A stretch of 64,000 nt of DNA from Piromyces finnis (taxonomy: Eukaryota > Neocallimastigomycota > Neocallimastigomycetes > Neocallimastigales > Neocallimastigaceae), in NCBI GenBank assembly GCA_002104945.1, contig MCFH01000001.1:2073001-2137000 (forward strand), given 5' to 3'. The notes below the pieces were generated by a model. It ran no database searches. It was not told the DNA's origin and was given only the letters and a program-made list of their open reading frames with translations. Position numbers and translations under genes: made by a program. Positions 34,299-48,794 of the stretch are shown piece after piece. Each line of letters opens with the position of its first letter. The stretch's first letter is position 1.

Positions 34299-34950
34299 AA
34301 AAAAAAAAAAAAAAAAAAGACCATTAGTAATAATCATGAAAATATCAATTTTTTTTTAAAATTACCCTTTTTTAATTATAATTCTTCCAGAAATTATATA
34401 GAAATATAAAATAAAAAATAGAATTATGAAAAATGTAAAGATTTATTAATAAATAAAATTATATATTTTTATTAAAGTTTCGAGGAATAGTTTAATTTTA
34501 AAAATAAATAAAATAAAAAAATATTGATATCTAATTTATTTTATAGTTCTATTATAATTATTTATATTGCTAAAGTTTTTTTTGTATTACATTACTAAAA
34601 TAATAATAAAGATATAAAGTAATAATGATGAAAATGATAAAAAAAATGTAGAAAAAAGATGAAAAAAAAAAGGAAGAGGATGTATAAATAATAGAATAAA
34701 AAAATTTATTTTCAAAAATTCTAAATTCATTTGTTATATAGTTATACACTAATCTATTAATAATAAAATTATTGATTTAATTTTTTTGAACAGTGTAATA
34801 TTTCTTCATCATATTGACATTCTTATAATTTTATCAATTATCTCCTTTTTTCTTTTCTTTTTTATTGTATTGTTTAATATTACAATTATAAATTCTATCT
34901 TTTTCAATTTTTCAATATAATATATATATATTTTTTTCAAATTAATAAAA
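34299..34950. other. Intergenic, AT-rich
   Basis: Upstream of the RasGAP start codon. Only A/T-rich sequence seen. Confidence 0.5.
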
Positions 34951-37900
34951 ATGCCTAAAAATATCAATTCCCCAAATATATTTCTAATGAAAAAAAAAAC
35001 ACTAAAAACAGTAAAATATTTGATATATATAATATAGATTTTAATAATAATAATAATAATGAGATATAATATAATTAATGATTTTCATTCTTTAAATATA
35101 TTAATTAATAGAAAAAAAGTAAAGAAAAAAATGAATTAGATGTTTGCGATATAAAAAAAGAACTATTTAAATTATTATTTATAAATTTCGGAATAGAGAA
35201 AGTAAATTGTCTTTTTTTAATGCTATGTAGTACATTAGTATTTAATGAGTCCGTTTCAAGTCTATCATCTCCAATACTGAGTATAATAAAATATGTCGAT
35301 GAACAAAAACATTTTATATCAGAGGAAAACTTCATTATTATGCTATTAATGAATAAAGTAGCTCATTTTGGTAGGTCTTAGAATTTAAAAATTTATTATA
35401 ATATTTTTACAATATAATTATTATATTATTAATAATTATTAATAATGCCCATATAATTTTTTTTATATATATATATAATTAGAAAATAAAAGAAAAAATA
35501 TTACTGATTTGCTGAGAGACAATAGGTAATAATTAAGATTTTTAGCAATTAATATTATTAGAATAATGATTTAATTATATATATGTATTTAATCATTAGT
35601 ATCCCAATTATGCTTCTTAATAATTATACAAAAGAAAAAGGACAATCATATCTTGTAGAAACCTTAGGAGGACCAATGGAAAAAATATTACCAATGATTT
35701 TTAAATGTGAAATAGATCCACAAAAAATTGAAAGTCAAGTTATAGAAGACATGAAAAAAAAAAACGAAGAATTAATAAATGAATCTGATCAATATAAAAA
35801 TATAGATGTAGATGATAATGAAAATGAAATGAACAACAAAATAAGTGAAGAAGAAATAATAGATAAAGAAGAAGTGAAAAAACAAGTAGATTCTATTTTA
35901 AAAGAAAATACACAAAATATTCAAAAATCATGTACATTATTATTAAAGGCTATTACAACATCAAAGAAAATTATGCCTAGTGGGTTTAAATCAATATGTC
36001 AATCATTAGCATATGTAATTCAAAAAATATACGAAGAAGATAATTTTTTTTTTTCACCAGATGTTTTAAATATATTTGATGAAGAAATTTATGTGGATAA
36101 TAATATAGACGATAATAGTAGTACAGGAAGCGAATTTTTAAAATCAAATGCCTCGTCTGATGAAGAAAGTAGTTTTAATGAGGAAAATATCAAGAGAAAA
36201 AGGAATAGCATTAAAAATGGAAATACAAAAAAAAGTGTAGGTAATTTATGTATTAACACAAAAATTTTAAAGCATTCTTATCAAAACTGTAATGATAATT
36301 GTAATTACAGTAATAAAACGTCAGATTCAATGGAATTAATTAATTTATGCCCACCTAGAACAGCAACTTCAGAATATTCCATTAAAATAAAATTACCAAC
36401 ACATATGCATGATTCATTTGAATCTTATGATGATTTATCATCTGATTTCTCATCATCTGAAAGTGAAAGTTCATCATCTACTATTTCATGTTCTAGTATC
36501 AAACTTTTTATTCCATCATATGAAGAAAAAAGTGCTGGAAATTATCTTATTCATGATAATGATATAAACTCTGAGATATTTGAAAATGGCTCTGATACTA
36601 AAGAAGAATCTTATCATGCAAATGAGGAATCATCAATTCAAAGTTTGATTATTGGGACATTATTGTTCTTAAGATTTTTTATTCCAGGTAGAATATATAC
36701 TAATATTAATATGCTTAAGTTTTTAATATATAATAATTTTTATTTATTTATATGCAAAATGATTTATAGCTATAACTTCTCCTGATTTATATAGTATTGT
36801 ACCAAATAAATTATCAATGGATTATAGAAGAGGATTAATTTTATGTGGTAAAGTATTAACAGCAATGTGCAATGATGTTGAATTTGGTGGAAAAGAACAA
36901 TATATGACTTGTTTTAATAATTTTTTACATGAAAAAAAATTTGATCTACAAGAATTTATATCTTGGACAATCTTACCAGATAAAAATGATGTATGAATAT
37001 ATACTTATTGTAATTTATATATTTAAATAATAGTTTGCCTAAACTATATATTTATTTAAAATATAGAAAGATGAAATAACAAAGGAAAGTATTCCTCAAA
37101 ATTGTTTACAACTAAAAAATGAAACAACGAAATCAATTTTCAATAGTACAAATTTATTTATAGGTATAAACTAATTAATAGATAAATGGAATAAAATCAG
37201 TATTATTATATTTAATAATTATTATAAATTTTACATATACTTATAATATGTAGAAAGAGAAAAGGATTATATAAAAAGCTTAAACATTTCAAGATTAACT
37301 CTAAATTCACCAGGAAATGAACTAGAAAGAAGTACTCAAGTACTAATATCACCAATTGCTGAACCAAATAGTAGTGGAATTAAAAATGGAAATAAGAACG
37401 TTAATCCAACGGCATATGACGACGAAAAAAATAATCATAAAGATATTAATAATAGTTCATTTGCTCTTCTAAACGATTCATATGAAATAATAACATCAAA
37501 ATTTACAAATAATAGAAGACAGTCTTATGATAGTGTACAAAGTGTAAATAATTCGATATATTCTATCTCACCATCATTGAAAATAAAGACAAAATTTGGA
37601 TATGAGTCTAATATATATCATTCACCATTGAATAATAATAATAGTAATAATGTTTTTTCACCTGTATCACATAAGTCATATATTTCATTAAATAATGGAG
37701 GTGTATACAACTCACTTCTATATGGGGATCGTGAATTAGAACATGAACATGAAATTGAAGGATATGTTTCTCCAATAAACAAAGAATATTTATATACTTT
37801 TTCACCTAGAGTTACTAAAGAAAATAATGATGCAGCATCTATTACATCAAGAATGTCTAGATTAACTTATCAAAATCAAACAGTATATACACCAACAAAT

Positions 37901-38407
37901 TTTTCGTTATCCGATAATTGTCCATATACTTATTCAAATGAGTTAAAAGGGTTAGATGATATTATTGACTTTGTAGCAAAGAAATTTTTAAGGGTTGACG
38001 AAGAAATGCATTTCTTTATATCAAATTCAAAAACATTTAAAGAAAAACAAGTTAATAAACATTTTTAATTATATATATAATAAATAATTATTTAATAATT
38101 TATAAAAAAAATACTAATTTTTTTTTTACTAATTCATAAAAATAATAAAATAATACTATTATATTTAGCTTGCTGATGAAATATATAGTAAATTTGTAGA
38201 AACAATACATCTTTTGACAAATGAAAATATGAACAAAGATTCTAAAAGTTGGATAAGAAAATTTTTTGGGTAAATATACAATATTTTCATGTAAAAAAAA
38301 TATAACTATAAAAAAAATATTATTTTTAATAAAATATTTATATATATATTTATAACAGGAAAAAAAGTAAGAAAAAGGATAATAAAAAAGATGATGAAAA
38401 TTCTTGA
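34951..38407 (+). CDS. RasGAP-domain protein with large insertion in the GAP domain
   Basis: Nine exons: 34951-35010, 35112-35370, 35483-35525, 35600-36687, 36770-36990, 37067-37163, 37254-38050, 38169-38269 and 38359-38407; 904 residues. RasGAP marks appear in order: LLRDNS with the candidate arginine finger Arg118, YTKEKGQSYLVETLGGPMEKIL, CEIDPQKIE, FKSICQSLAYVIQKIY, then FLRFFIPAITSPDLYSI (FLR at 477-479, split by an intron), RRGLILCGKVLTAMCNDVEF and FNNFLHEKKFDLQEFI. The order and the CEIDP motif resemble neurofibromin/p120-type GAPs, which switch Ras off. About 190 low-complexity residues (Ser/Asp/Glu/Asn) separate the two halves. The C-terminal third is Ser/Asn/Tyr-rich and the protein ends in a Lys-rich tail. 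The first exon is the least certain. Confidence 0.87.
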
Positions 38408-38769
38408 AAATAAAAAATTTTTTTGTAAATTTATTATTTTTTATTATAGGATTATTTATTATATTAATAATAAATATGAAATTAACAAAACTATAAACAA
38501 TTTATATAATGCTTTTTATTAATTATTAATTTTTTTTAAAGAAAAAATATATATATGTAATTTTAAAAATATAAAATTATTTATATCATTTTCTTTAATT
38601 TAATTAATTAATCTTATGTAAAACGAGATAATATGAAGCCTTTTTTTTTTTTTTTTTTTTTTTTTAATTCATAGAACTATTACTTTTTTTATCTAATTAT
38701 TATTAAAAAAAATCAAATACAATTAAGTTTAGGTATATAAAATCAAAAATTTATTTATAAATCAATAAA
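38408..38769. other. Convergent intergenic region with long T tract
   Basis: A 362-bp gap between the RasGAP and IFT88 stop codons, with a T run of about 25 near 38641-38665. It should hold both 3' ends; no other feature seen. Confidence 0.5.
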
Positions 38770-41700
38770 TTAATCTGGTAATAAAGAAACTACATCGTCA
38801 TCAAAATCTAATTCCTCAGATTTATTCTATATATATATATGCATATATATAATATTAAATTTTAAAATTTAAATAATCCATATTAATATAATGAACGAAT
38901 TTAATTAACTTATATATTATATTTTACCTGAGAATTGAGTTTGTATGCTTTTTGTGTTAAAGATTCTATAATAATTGTTATTTTTATTCAAGTTATTAAA
39001 TAGTAAATAATATATTTTAATAAACGCTTTATTTATGTGTTATAGTAAATTATTTGTGTTTTAATATGTTTTACCTGTACTATTTTCAACGTTATTTGAT
39101 ATAGATTCATTCATTTTACTGCTTGATTTATTGATTGAACTAGTTATTTCACCCAAATTACTACTAACATTACTAATATTACTATTATTATTTGATATTG
39201 CTTTTAGTTTAGATAATTTATTTACATATTCTTGTACTTCCTTCATTCCTAAATCTGTACTTATTCTTACTAAAAATCTTAAACCTAAAATTTTTAATTA
39301 AAATTTTTGATTAACAAACATATCTCAATGAATTATACTCTTAATTTTAATAATTTACATACATTCAACATTTTCAGGGAATTGTTCATGTATTTTTTTG
39401 TATTTTTCATATGCATGTTGGTAATTACCACTTCTTCTATAGCAACTAGCAATCATTAATTGCCATTTAATTTCTTTAGGTTGAATGGTAGAGGCACATT
39501 CAAAGTATAAAATAGCTTGTTCATATACTTGACAGTCAACATAATATGCACCAAGCCAAGCAATAACTGATATAATACATGGGAAATATCTATATGACTA
39601 TTATTAAAAAAAATTTAATTATTATAAGCATTTCATTTTATCTAATTATTTATTTAGATATTAAATATTAAATAAATATAATACTTCTGAATAATGCTGG
39701 AATGCTTGTGTTTTATCACCCTTTTTCATTGCTAATGAACCAAATTTAGCTAAAACGCCTGGATCTGTAGGTATTACCGATATTAAAATATTGTACCATT
39801 CTATAGCTTGTTGTAAATTATTTAATCTTTCATAACTATTTAAAAAATAATTAATATATTTTTATTGTATTTTAATAAAGTATATATATTTTTTAATTAC
39901 CAATCAGCAATTTGGAATATGACTTCTGAATTATTTCGAAGAATAGCATGTAGCTTTTCGTACCATTGTAATGATTCTTTTATATTATTCATTTTTTTAC
40001 AAATTAAACCTGTATTATAAATGGCTTCGGCACATACAGCATCGACGTTAATAGCTTCTTGATAGTACTCTTTCGCTTTTTCATATTCACCTTTTTGAGC
40101 AAGACAGTTACCTTTATTTGTCAATGCTTTAGCATTATATCTGTCATTATTAATTGCAATATCAGCATATTTTTCAGCTTGTTTATAATCTCCTTCTAAG
40201 AAATATAAGAAAGATAAATTAGTAGCAGCTGTACCAATCATAACTTTATCTTTATTTTCAAATGATTTTAATGTTTCAATAGCCTAATACATGTAATTAA
40301 ATAATAAATAATATTAACAGTTTAACACATTTAGGTTATTATTATTTAATTTTTTAAAAAAATTTTTTTTATAAAATACATCAATATTAAACAATGAATA
40401 ATATTCTTACCAAATCAAATTTCTTTGATTTTAAGTATTGAATAGCTTTAGATATTTCTAATTCATTTGCAATTTCAGAGTTTGGTGAACTCTTAATTGT
40501 TTCTACAACCCAATCATAACCAAGTGAAAATGATTCTTCTATTACTGGTGCAATTAATTTTGCAGCAAGATTTATATATTTATGTGCTATTTGTTTTCTA
40601 AATTATTTGTATATTAATTTTTTTATTAATATATATTACAATAATTATATTATATAATATCATTTAATATTAAAATTGTACTTTTCTCGAGCTAAAGCTC
40701 TTAAATTATCTTCATTAAATACTTCATGATCTTCAATTGATTCATCTTTTGATAATGAACCTAATTCATCATTTTGTTCAATACAATTAGGCTGAATAAA
40801 TACTAATTGTTGGAATCCTTTTTTCATTTTTTCTCCATTACCAAGTGCAAAGTAACATAATACAAGGTTAAATCCTATTATAAACATTTAAAAATAAAAT
40901 TAATATTTCAATTAAACTTTAAGATGTTTTTTTAAATATTTTTATGATATTCATACCTGTTTGAAAATCTGGAATAGTTTCCATTACAGTTTCATATGAT
41001 GTTATTGCGTCTTGAAATTGGGCCATTTTAACGCATGCATTTCCAATATTTCTCATTATTCTTAATCTATTATTTATTGTTTATTAAAAATCGCATAATA
41101 ATTAATAATAAATATTGTATATAAAAAGAATAAATAATAAAGTAATAATAAATATACCTTATTTCTTTATTAGCATTTGATATTTGATCTAATGCCATTC
41201 TATACATTTTAACTGCTTGTGGATATTTCTTTTGTTCAAAATATATATTTCCCATATTTACACGAAGTCTTCCTGCTTGATTAAACATTTTATTCTTAAC
41301 TATTATTGTGTATGTATTTAAAGCTTCATGATACATTTTATTAGCATGATAACAATTTGCTAACGTAAAGAGAGCACAATATGTTAAATCTAAATTTAGT
41401 TGATCTCCAAAACCCATTTGTTCTCTTTGTTTAGCTAATAATCTTTCCTTCTTAGCAGCATCTTTTGCTTTTTCTAATGCAAGTTGAATATTTGGATTTG
41501 GACCTGATAAATATAATGTACTTTCTTCAACAATTTGATTTATTTTCTTTTCTAATGATTTAATTTGTTCTTCTGGTGTTGGTGATGGTGGTTTTTCATT
41601 TGAACTTGAGATATATCCTAATATATATAGTTATTATAATATAAAAAAATAGGATTATGTTTAAAAATAAAATTAAAATACAGTATAGTAGATAGTTAAT

Positions 41701-42150
41701 ACATTTTATTATAATAATAGTTTATTTTCATTCTTTTATTTTTTTTTCATTTATTTTATACATATTATTATACTTACCAGCTTGATTGAAAGGATCAAAT
41801 CCACCATGAGATGTTGATCCATTTACTTTTCCTTGACGTGAAAATCCTGCAGCACGAACAGAAGTCATTGGTCTTGCTGAATTAATACCTCCACCCATTG
41901 CAGTTGTAATTCTATTACGACTACTTGTTGATGGAATAATTGGATCCTGTCCAACATTTACACTAAGTCCAACTCCACCTACTCCATTAATACTTCCTCC
42001 AAGATTTTCAATTCCTGAATTTTTATAAGTTGATGTATAATTATTTGATCCTTTTGAATTAAAAAAATAAAGATCATCATCTACAGATGAATTATACATG
42101 TTATTCATACTTCCTTTACTTTCTGATAAAGGAATATTAGTTGATGACAT
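38770..42150 (-). CDS. IFT88: Intraflagellar transport protein 88 (TPR, IFT-B core)
   Basis: Eleven exons: 42150-41778, 41617-41158, 41066-40957, 40874-40682, 40597-40411, 40283-39901, 39835-39685, 39597-39363, 39284-39075, 38965-38928 and 38826-38770; 798 residues, close to the ~820 of animal IFT88. The N-terminal motif RPMTSVRAAGFSRQG and GFDPFNQ is diagnostic. TPR arrays follow (QAGRLRVNMGNIYFEQKKYP; AATNLSFLYFLEGDYKQAEK; NAKALTNKGNCLAQKGEYEK; KWQLMIASCYRRSGNYQHAY). The C-terminus is acidic (DFDDDVVSLLPD). IFT88 is a core subunit of the IFT-B train that carries tubulin and axonemal cargo into flagella, so the organism makes flagellated cells at some stage. The frame is intact. Confidence 0.95.
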
Positions 42151-43727
42151 TTTTTTTATTAATATTATTTATTTACTATTAATGATGATTAAATTAATTC
42201 ATAAAATGTTATAATGTGTTTATTTATTGTATATTGACTCGAGCTATTTCAAGTTTTTTTTATATTGGGATGATATAAAAAAACCAAATAGAATATAAAC
42301 TTATAATATGATGTAAATATATATCATATAAATAATTATATATTTATTAACATTTACAATTTTTAAAAAGAATAATAAGAAAAAAAATATATAAATATTT
42401 ATTTTAATTTTCTTTATATTGTTTTTAATTCGCTTTACTTTTTTTTTTTTCTGATGAAAAAAAATTTTTAAATATTTAAAGTTTAAATACTTCTATAACG
42501 ATTAAAGTTTTTTTTTTTTGTTTTGATTTTTTAATTTGACTTCATTGTTATTTAGAATAAAAAAAAAATAAAAAATAAAAAAAACTTAAATTATTTATTA
42601 AAAGCTATATTATTTTGTTATTTTATGATTAACTTTGTTTTTTATTTTTTTATCACTTATTTATTATAATTTAATATTATAAATTTAAAACATTAAAATG
42701 AAATAAATAAAAAATCAAGTATAAAATATTATTTAATATTTTATAATAAACTATTTTAATAATTAAAATTAACATAATAATAAAAGATAAACAATATATA
42801 TAATTCAAATTTGAATCTTATTTGAGTTAATTGCTTCTATATTCATATTTATGAATAATATAAAAATATAATTCTTAACTCATACTGCACAGTTTATTAA
42901 ATGATTCATTATATGTACTCTTTATATATTCTAATTTCTATTAATGTATTAATGTTCATTTCTATCTATAATATTTTTTATATTAATATGAAAGATAAAT
43001 AAAAAAATATTTATTATTTCAACTCAAAAACATGAAAACTTTTATTTATTAAATAATTGGTTTAAAATGAATATTTTATTTTCATTTATATAAAAGTTAC
43101 TATGTTATGTAAACTTTTTTTTAAGCATATATTAAAAATTAAATAACGTCAAAAATTGAATTAACATATTATAAATGAGTTTAGAATTAACTAAAGTTAT
43201 AGTAATATATTATAAACTATTATAAAGCAGTATATATATATATATTTAACATTCTCTAAATAAAAATTTTAATGCTATTTCTCAATTAAATACTTTTTAT
43301 TTAATGTCTATACCTCCAATGTCCACAGATTTATATATCTAGGTAGGTAGAGAGGTAGAGAGATTAAAGTTATATTAATGAATTTTCAAAATTTCTGTAT
43401 AATAAATTATGTGTAGAATACATAAATATGTATATTTATAATTTAATACTACCAATATATTAACAATATATTAATATATATTATTAATTGTACATATTGA
43501 TTCGGTAATAAGAAAAATATATTTTAAATATTATTGATTGTTTTATCCTAAATGTTAAAAAGTTGAATTTATAAAAATATTATATATATAATATTATATC
43601 TATAATTTTTTTTTCCAAAATATATAAAAAATATAAATATTTCTTTTTAAGAAAACAGTAGTGGTAACAATAATAATAATATTAGAAAAATATATATATA
43701 TATATATATAATATAGAAAAAGTAACA
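42151..43727. other. Divergent intergenic region
   Basis: Lies between the start codons of IFT88 and a small plus-strand gene. AT-rich; a short purine-rich repeat (aggtaggtagagaggtagag) occurs at about 43341-43362. No ORF or named regulatory site. Confidence 0.5.
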
Positions 43728-44471
43728 ATGGAAAGAGTTTCTGAAAGTGAAATGGTATTTTTAAATTTAAAAAAAAATATGGAATATATTAATTAATAAT
43801 TTCATTTTAACATTATTAAATAATCTAATATAATTTTATGAATAGCAAAGAAGAAGAGAAATATGGATAAATACTCCAATGGAAAAATTAATAAATGCTG
43901 ATGATTTATTATCTGATAATTGTATATATTTTAATAAATATGTTTTAACCAAAAAAAGTAGTTTATTTCATTAATAAAATAAATTTTTAATTTTTAAAAA
44001 TATAATTAGTTGTATATAATAAGCCTTCAAGAAAACATAATGATATAACTATCCGTGAAACAATTAATAAAGATGTAGCAACTGTAAGTGTATATTAGCT
44101 TTTTTAAAATTTTTATTTAATTTACATAAAATAAACTTTTAATAATTTTATCATGAAAATATATTATTTATTTTATTTTAATAGTCTAGTAAGAGAAAAA
44201 GAGTTAAAATAAACTAATATTTTTAAATAGTAAAATAAAATAAAAAAATAATAATTGGTAGCTATTTCGTTATATATTTTATGATATAAAATCTTTAAAA
44301 TATTGGAAGCAAAATTATACTAACACTATTATTATTATTATTATTATTATATAACAAAAGAAGGATTCGATAAAAGATATTTTAACATCTGAAATTATAA
44401 ATTCAATTCAAACCATTACTATTCAAAATCAAAGAGTGGTATTAGATTTAGATGATGACCTTTCATTTTAA
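43728..44471 (+). CDS. Small protein of unknown function, five short exons
   Basis: Proposed exons are 43728-43754, 43846-43921, 44010-44083, 44185-44202 (18 nt) and 44361-44471, giving 101 residues. The sequence begins MERVSESEMQRRREIWINTP, has a basic patch SSKRKRK at exon 4, and ends acidic (VVLDLDDDLSF). Exon 4 uses a GTTAAA donor. If it is not spliced the protein ends earlier, in a basic SSKRKRVKIN tail. If exon 4 is skipped the frame is still kept. I do not recognise the family. It is likely nuclear judging by the basic patch (inference). It is divergent to IFT88. Confidence 0.55.
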
Positions 44472-45778
44472 AATTTTAAAAAATATATATAATTTTCAAA
44501 TAAATATATATGTATTTACTTAATTAAAATGAGAAATGCAAATTTTGAGTAAAAAATATATCAAAAAGAATTAAATCAAAATTTTAAAATATAATATCAA
44601 GTAATATTAATAATACATAAATTATTATATATGTATAATAAAAATTTATAATTACATAGATTTTAATTAATTTAGTAATTTCACTTAATAAACACCATTG
44701 TTATTATTATGTATATAACAACAAAATTAATATTAAATTATTACTATAATATATTATTTAAATAACTTCCGGATTCCATAAAAATGTCATATATTATATA
44801 TATAAAACAATAAATAATTTCATAAATTCATGTTAATATAAGAAGATATAATAAAAATATATTTAATATCTTTTTTAAATAATTATAAGCAATATTTTCG
44901 TTTTTAATATATATAAATATAAATTACCAATTTAAAATGTTTATATTATTTTTATATAAATAATTGATTCTTAATATTTCTTATTCATTATTTAAGAATA
45001 GTTATAATGTTATTAAAAGCTTTTCAACTACCTATGAAATATTCATATATATATATATTTAAAATCTTTGGGAGATAATACTTATAATTATTTATATATT
45101 ATAATAATTATTGAATTGTCATTTTTAATATTAAAATCGAAAGTATATAATTATAATATCAAAAGTAAAGTAAAATAAAATAATAAAAATTAAAAAATAT
45201 ACAATATTAATAAAATGTATAGATTGACATATAACCAATATTGCTTTAGGATAAATGAAATATATTTCTAAATGACTATGGAATAATTTCTAATACCTAC
45301 ATATATATTTTATTTTATTTTAATATACTTTTATTATTATTATAATATTTGGTTTTTGAATTTAAATTATAGGTTAAAAAAAAAAAATACCTATATATAT
45401 CATATATTTATTATTATTTTTATTTATCTTTTTATTTTTATTTTTAATTTTTTATTTTTTTTATTTTTATTTATTTAATTATTTTTTTCTTTTTTAAAAA
45501 ATTATGGTTATTTAATTTTTATTAATAATTGTTATGATTTTTTATTTATATTAAATTATTTTTGATTTATTGAAAAAATTGGCATATTCGCTTTCTTTTT
45601 TTTTCTTCTTCTTCTTAAAAAAAGAAAATAAGCTTTACATTAAAATGAATCATGATAATTGCAGTATAAAATTATTATTTATTTATATAACATTATCTAT
45701 TATTATTTAAATATATATTTATTAATATATATCATTTTATTTTATTTACATATTTAATTTAATTATATTTTATATTTT
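44472..45778. other. Convergent intergenic, AT-rich
   Basis: Between the small gene and the 3' end of RPN11. Homopolymers and AT repeats only; nothing coding seen. Confidence 0.55.
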
Positions 45779-47766
<1,988 letters not shown>

Positions 47767-48794
47767 TTTATAATAATATATATATTTCTGTTATTACATA
47801 TAAAATAATAAAAAAAGTTTGAAAACGGGAGTTGTTATTACAAAATCAAATTTATTTTCATTATTTATTCAATATTAATGAAATTAAAGGTTATATAAAT
47901 TGAAATATTTCATATCAAATATTTAAGTTAATACTTGATACTTTAATATTTTCAATTTTTATTTAAAAAAAAAATAATAAATATATTTTTATATTATTTA
48001 CCTTTTTATATTAAACTTTTTTATCTTCTTTTAAATTCAAAATTTCTTTTTAATTATTTTATTTATTAATTTACTTTTGTTTTAAAGTAAAAAAATAAAA
48101 ATATTAAAAAAAATTTAATAAAAAAATAAAGACAAAACAAAATTTTGAATGTAATTTTAAATAAATTTTATTTTAATTATTAATTAATTTTTTACAGTAA
48201 TTAATATAAAAAAGTTTCTAAATATTTAAAATCTTTATAAATAAAATATTTTATTATAAAATTAATTAAAATAATTAAGATATAAATAATAATTATTTAT
48301 ATATATTTTTATACATACTTTAAAATTCTATGTAATCATAAAAATATCATATGAATATCACGATTTTGTTAATACATTAAATAAAGATTAATGTACATTT
48401 AAATGATCTATGTAATATTATTGGTAAATATATACTATATAAATATGATTGGTTTATTTCTACTTTTATTAGTGAAATTTTAAAATTTTGTTTTTTTTAA
48501 ATAAGTATTTAATTTAAAAAAAAAAAAATATTAAAATTTTATATAATTTTAAACTAAAATTAAATATAAATTGAAGTTCAATATTTTTACTTACAAATTG
48601 AATTGACATTAATCAATTATAAGAAAGAATTAAACATTTTAAATAACTTTGTAACACCCAATTCATATTATTTGGGAATAAAATATTTTTAATAATTTGA
48701 TATTTCTTATACAAGTTTATATCAATTAAATAAAACAAATTTTGAAAATTATCTTTTTCTCAAAAATTAAAAAGAATTTTATAATTATATAAAA
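47767..48794. other. Divergent intergenic between RPN11 and PWP2
   Basis: About 1 kb of AT-rich DNA that must contain both promoters. No motif recognised. Confidence 0.5.
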
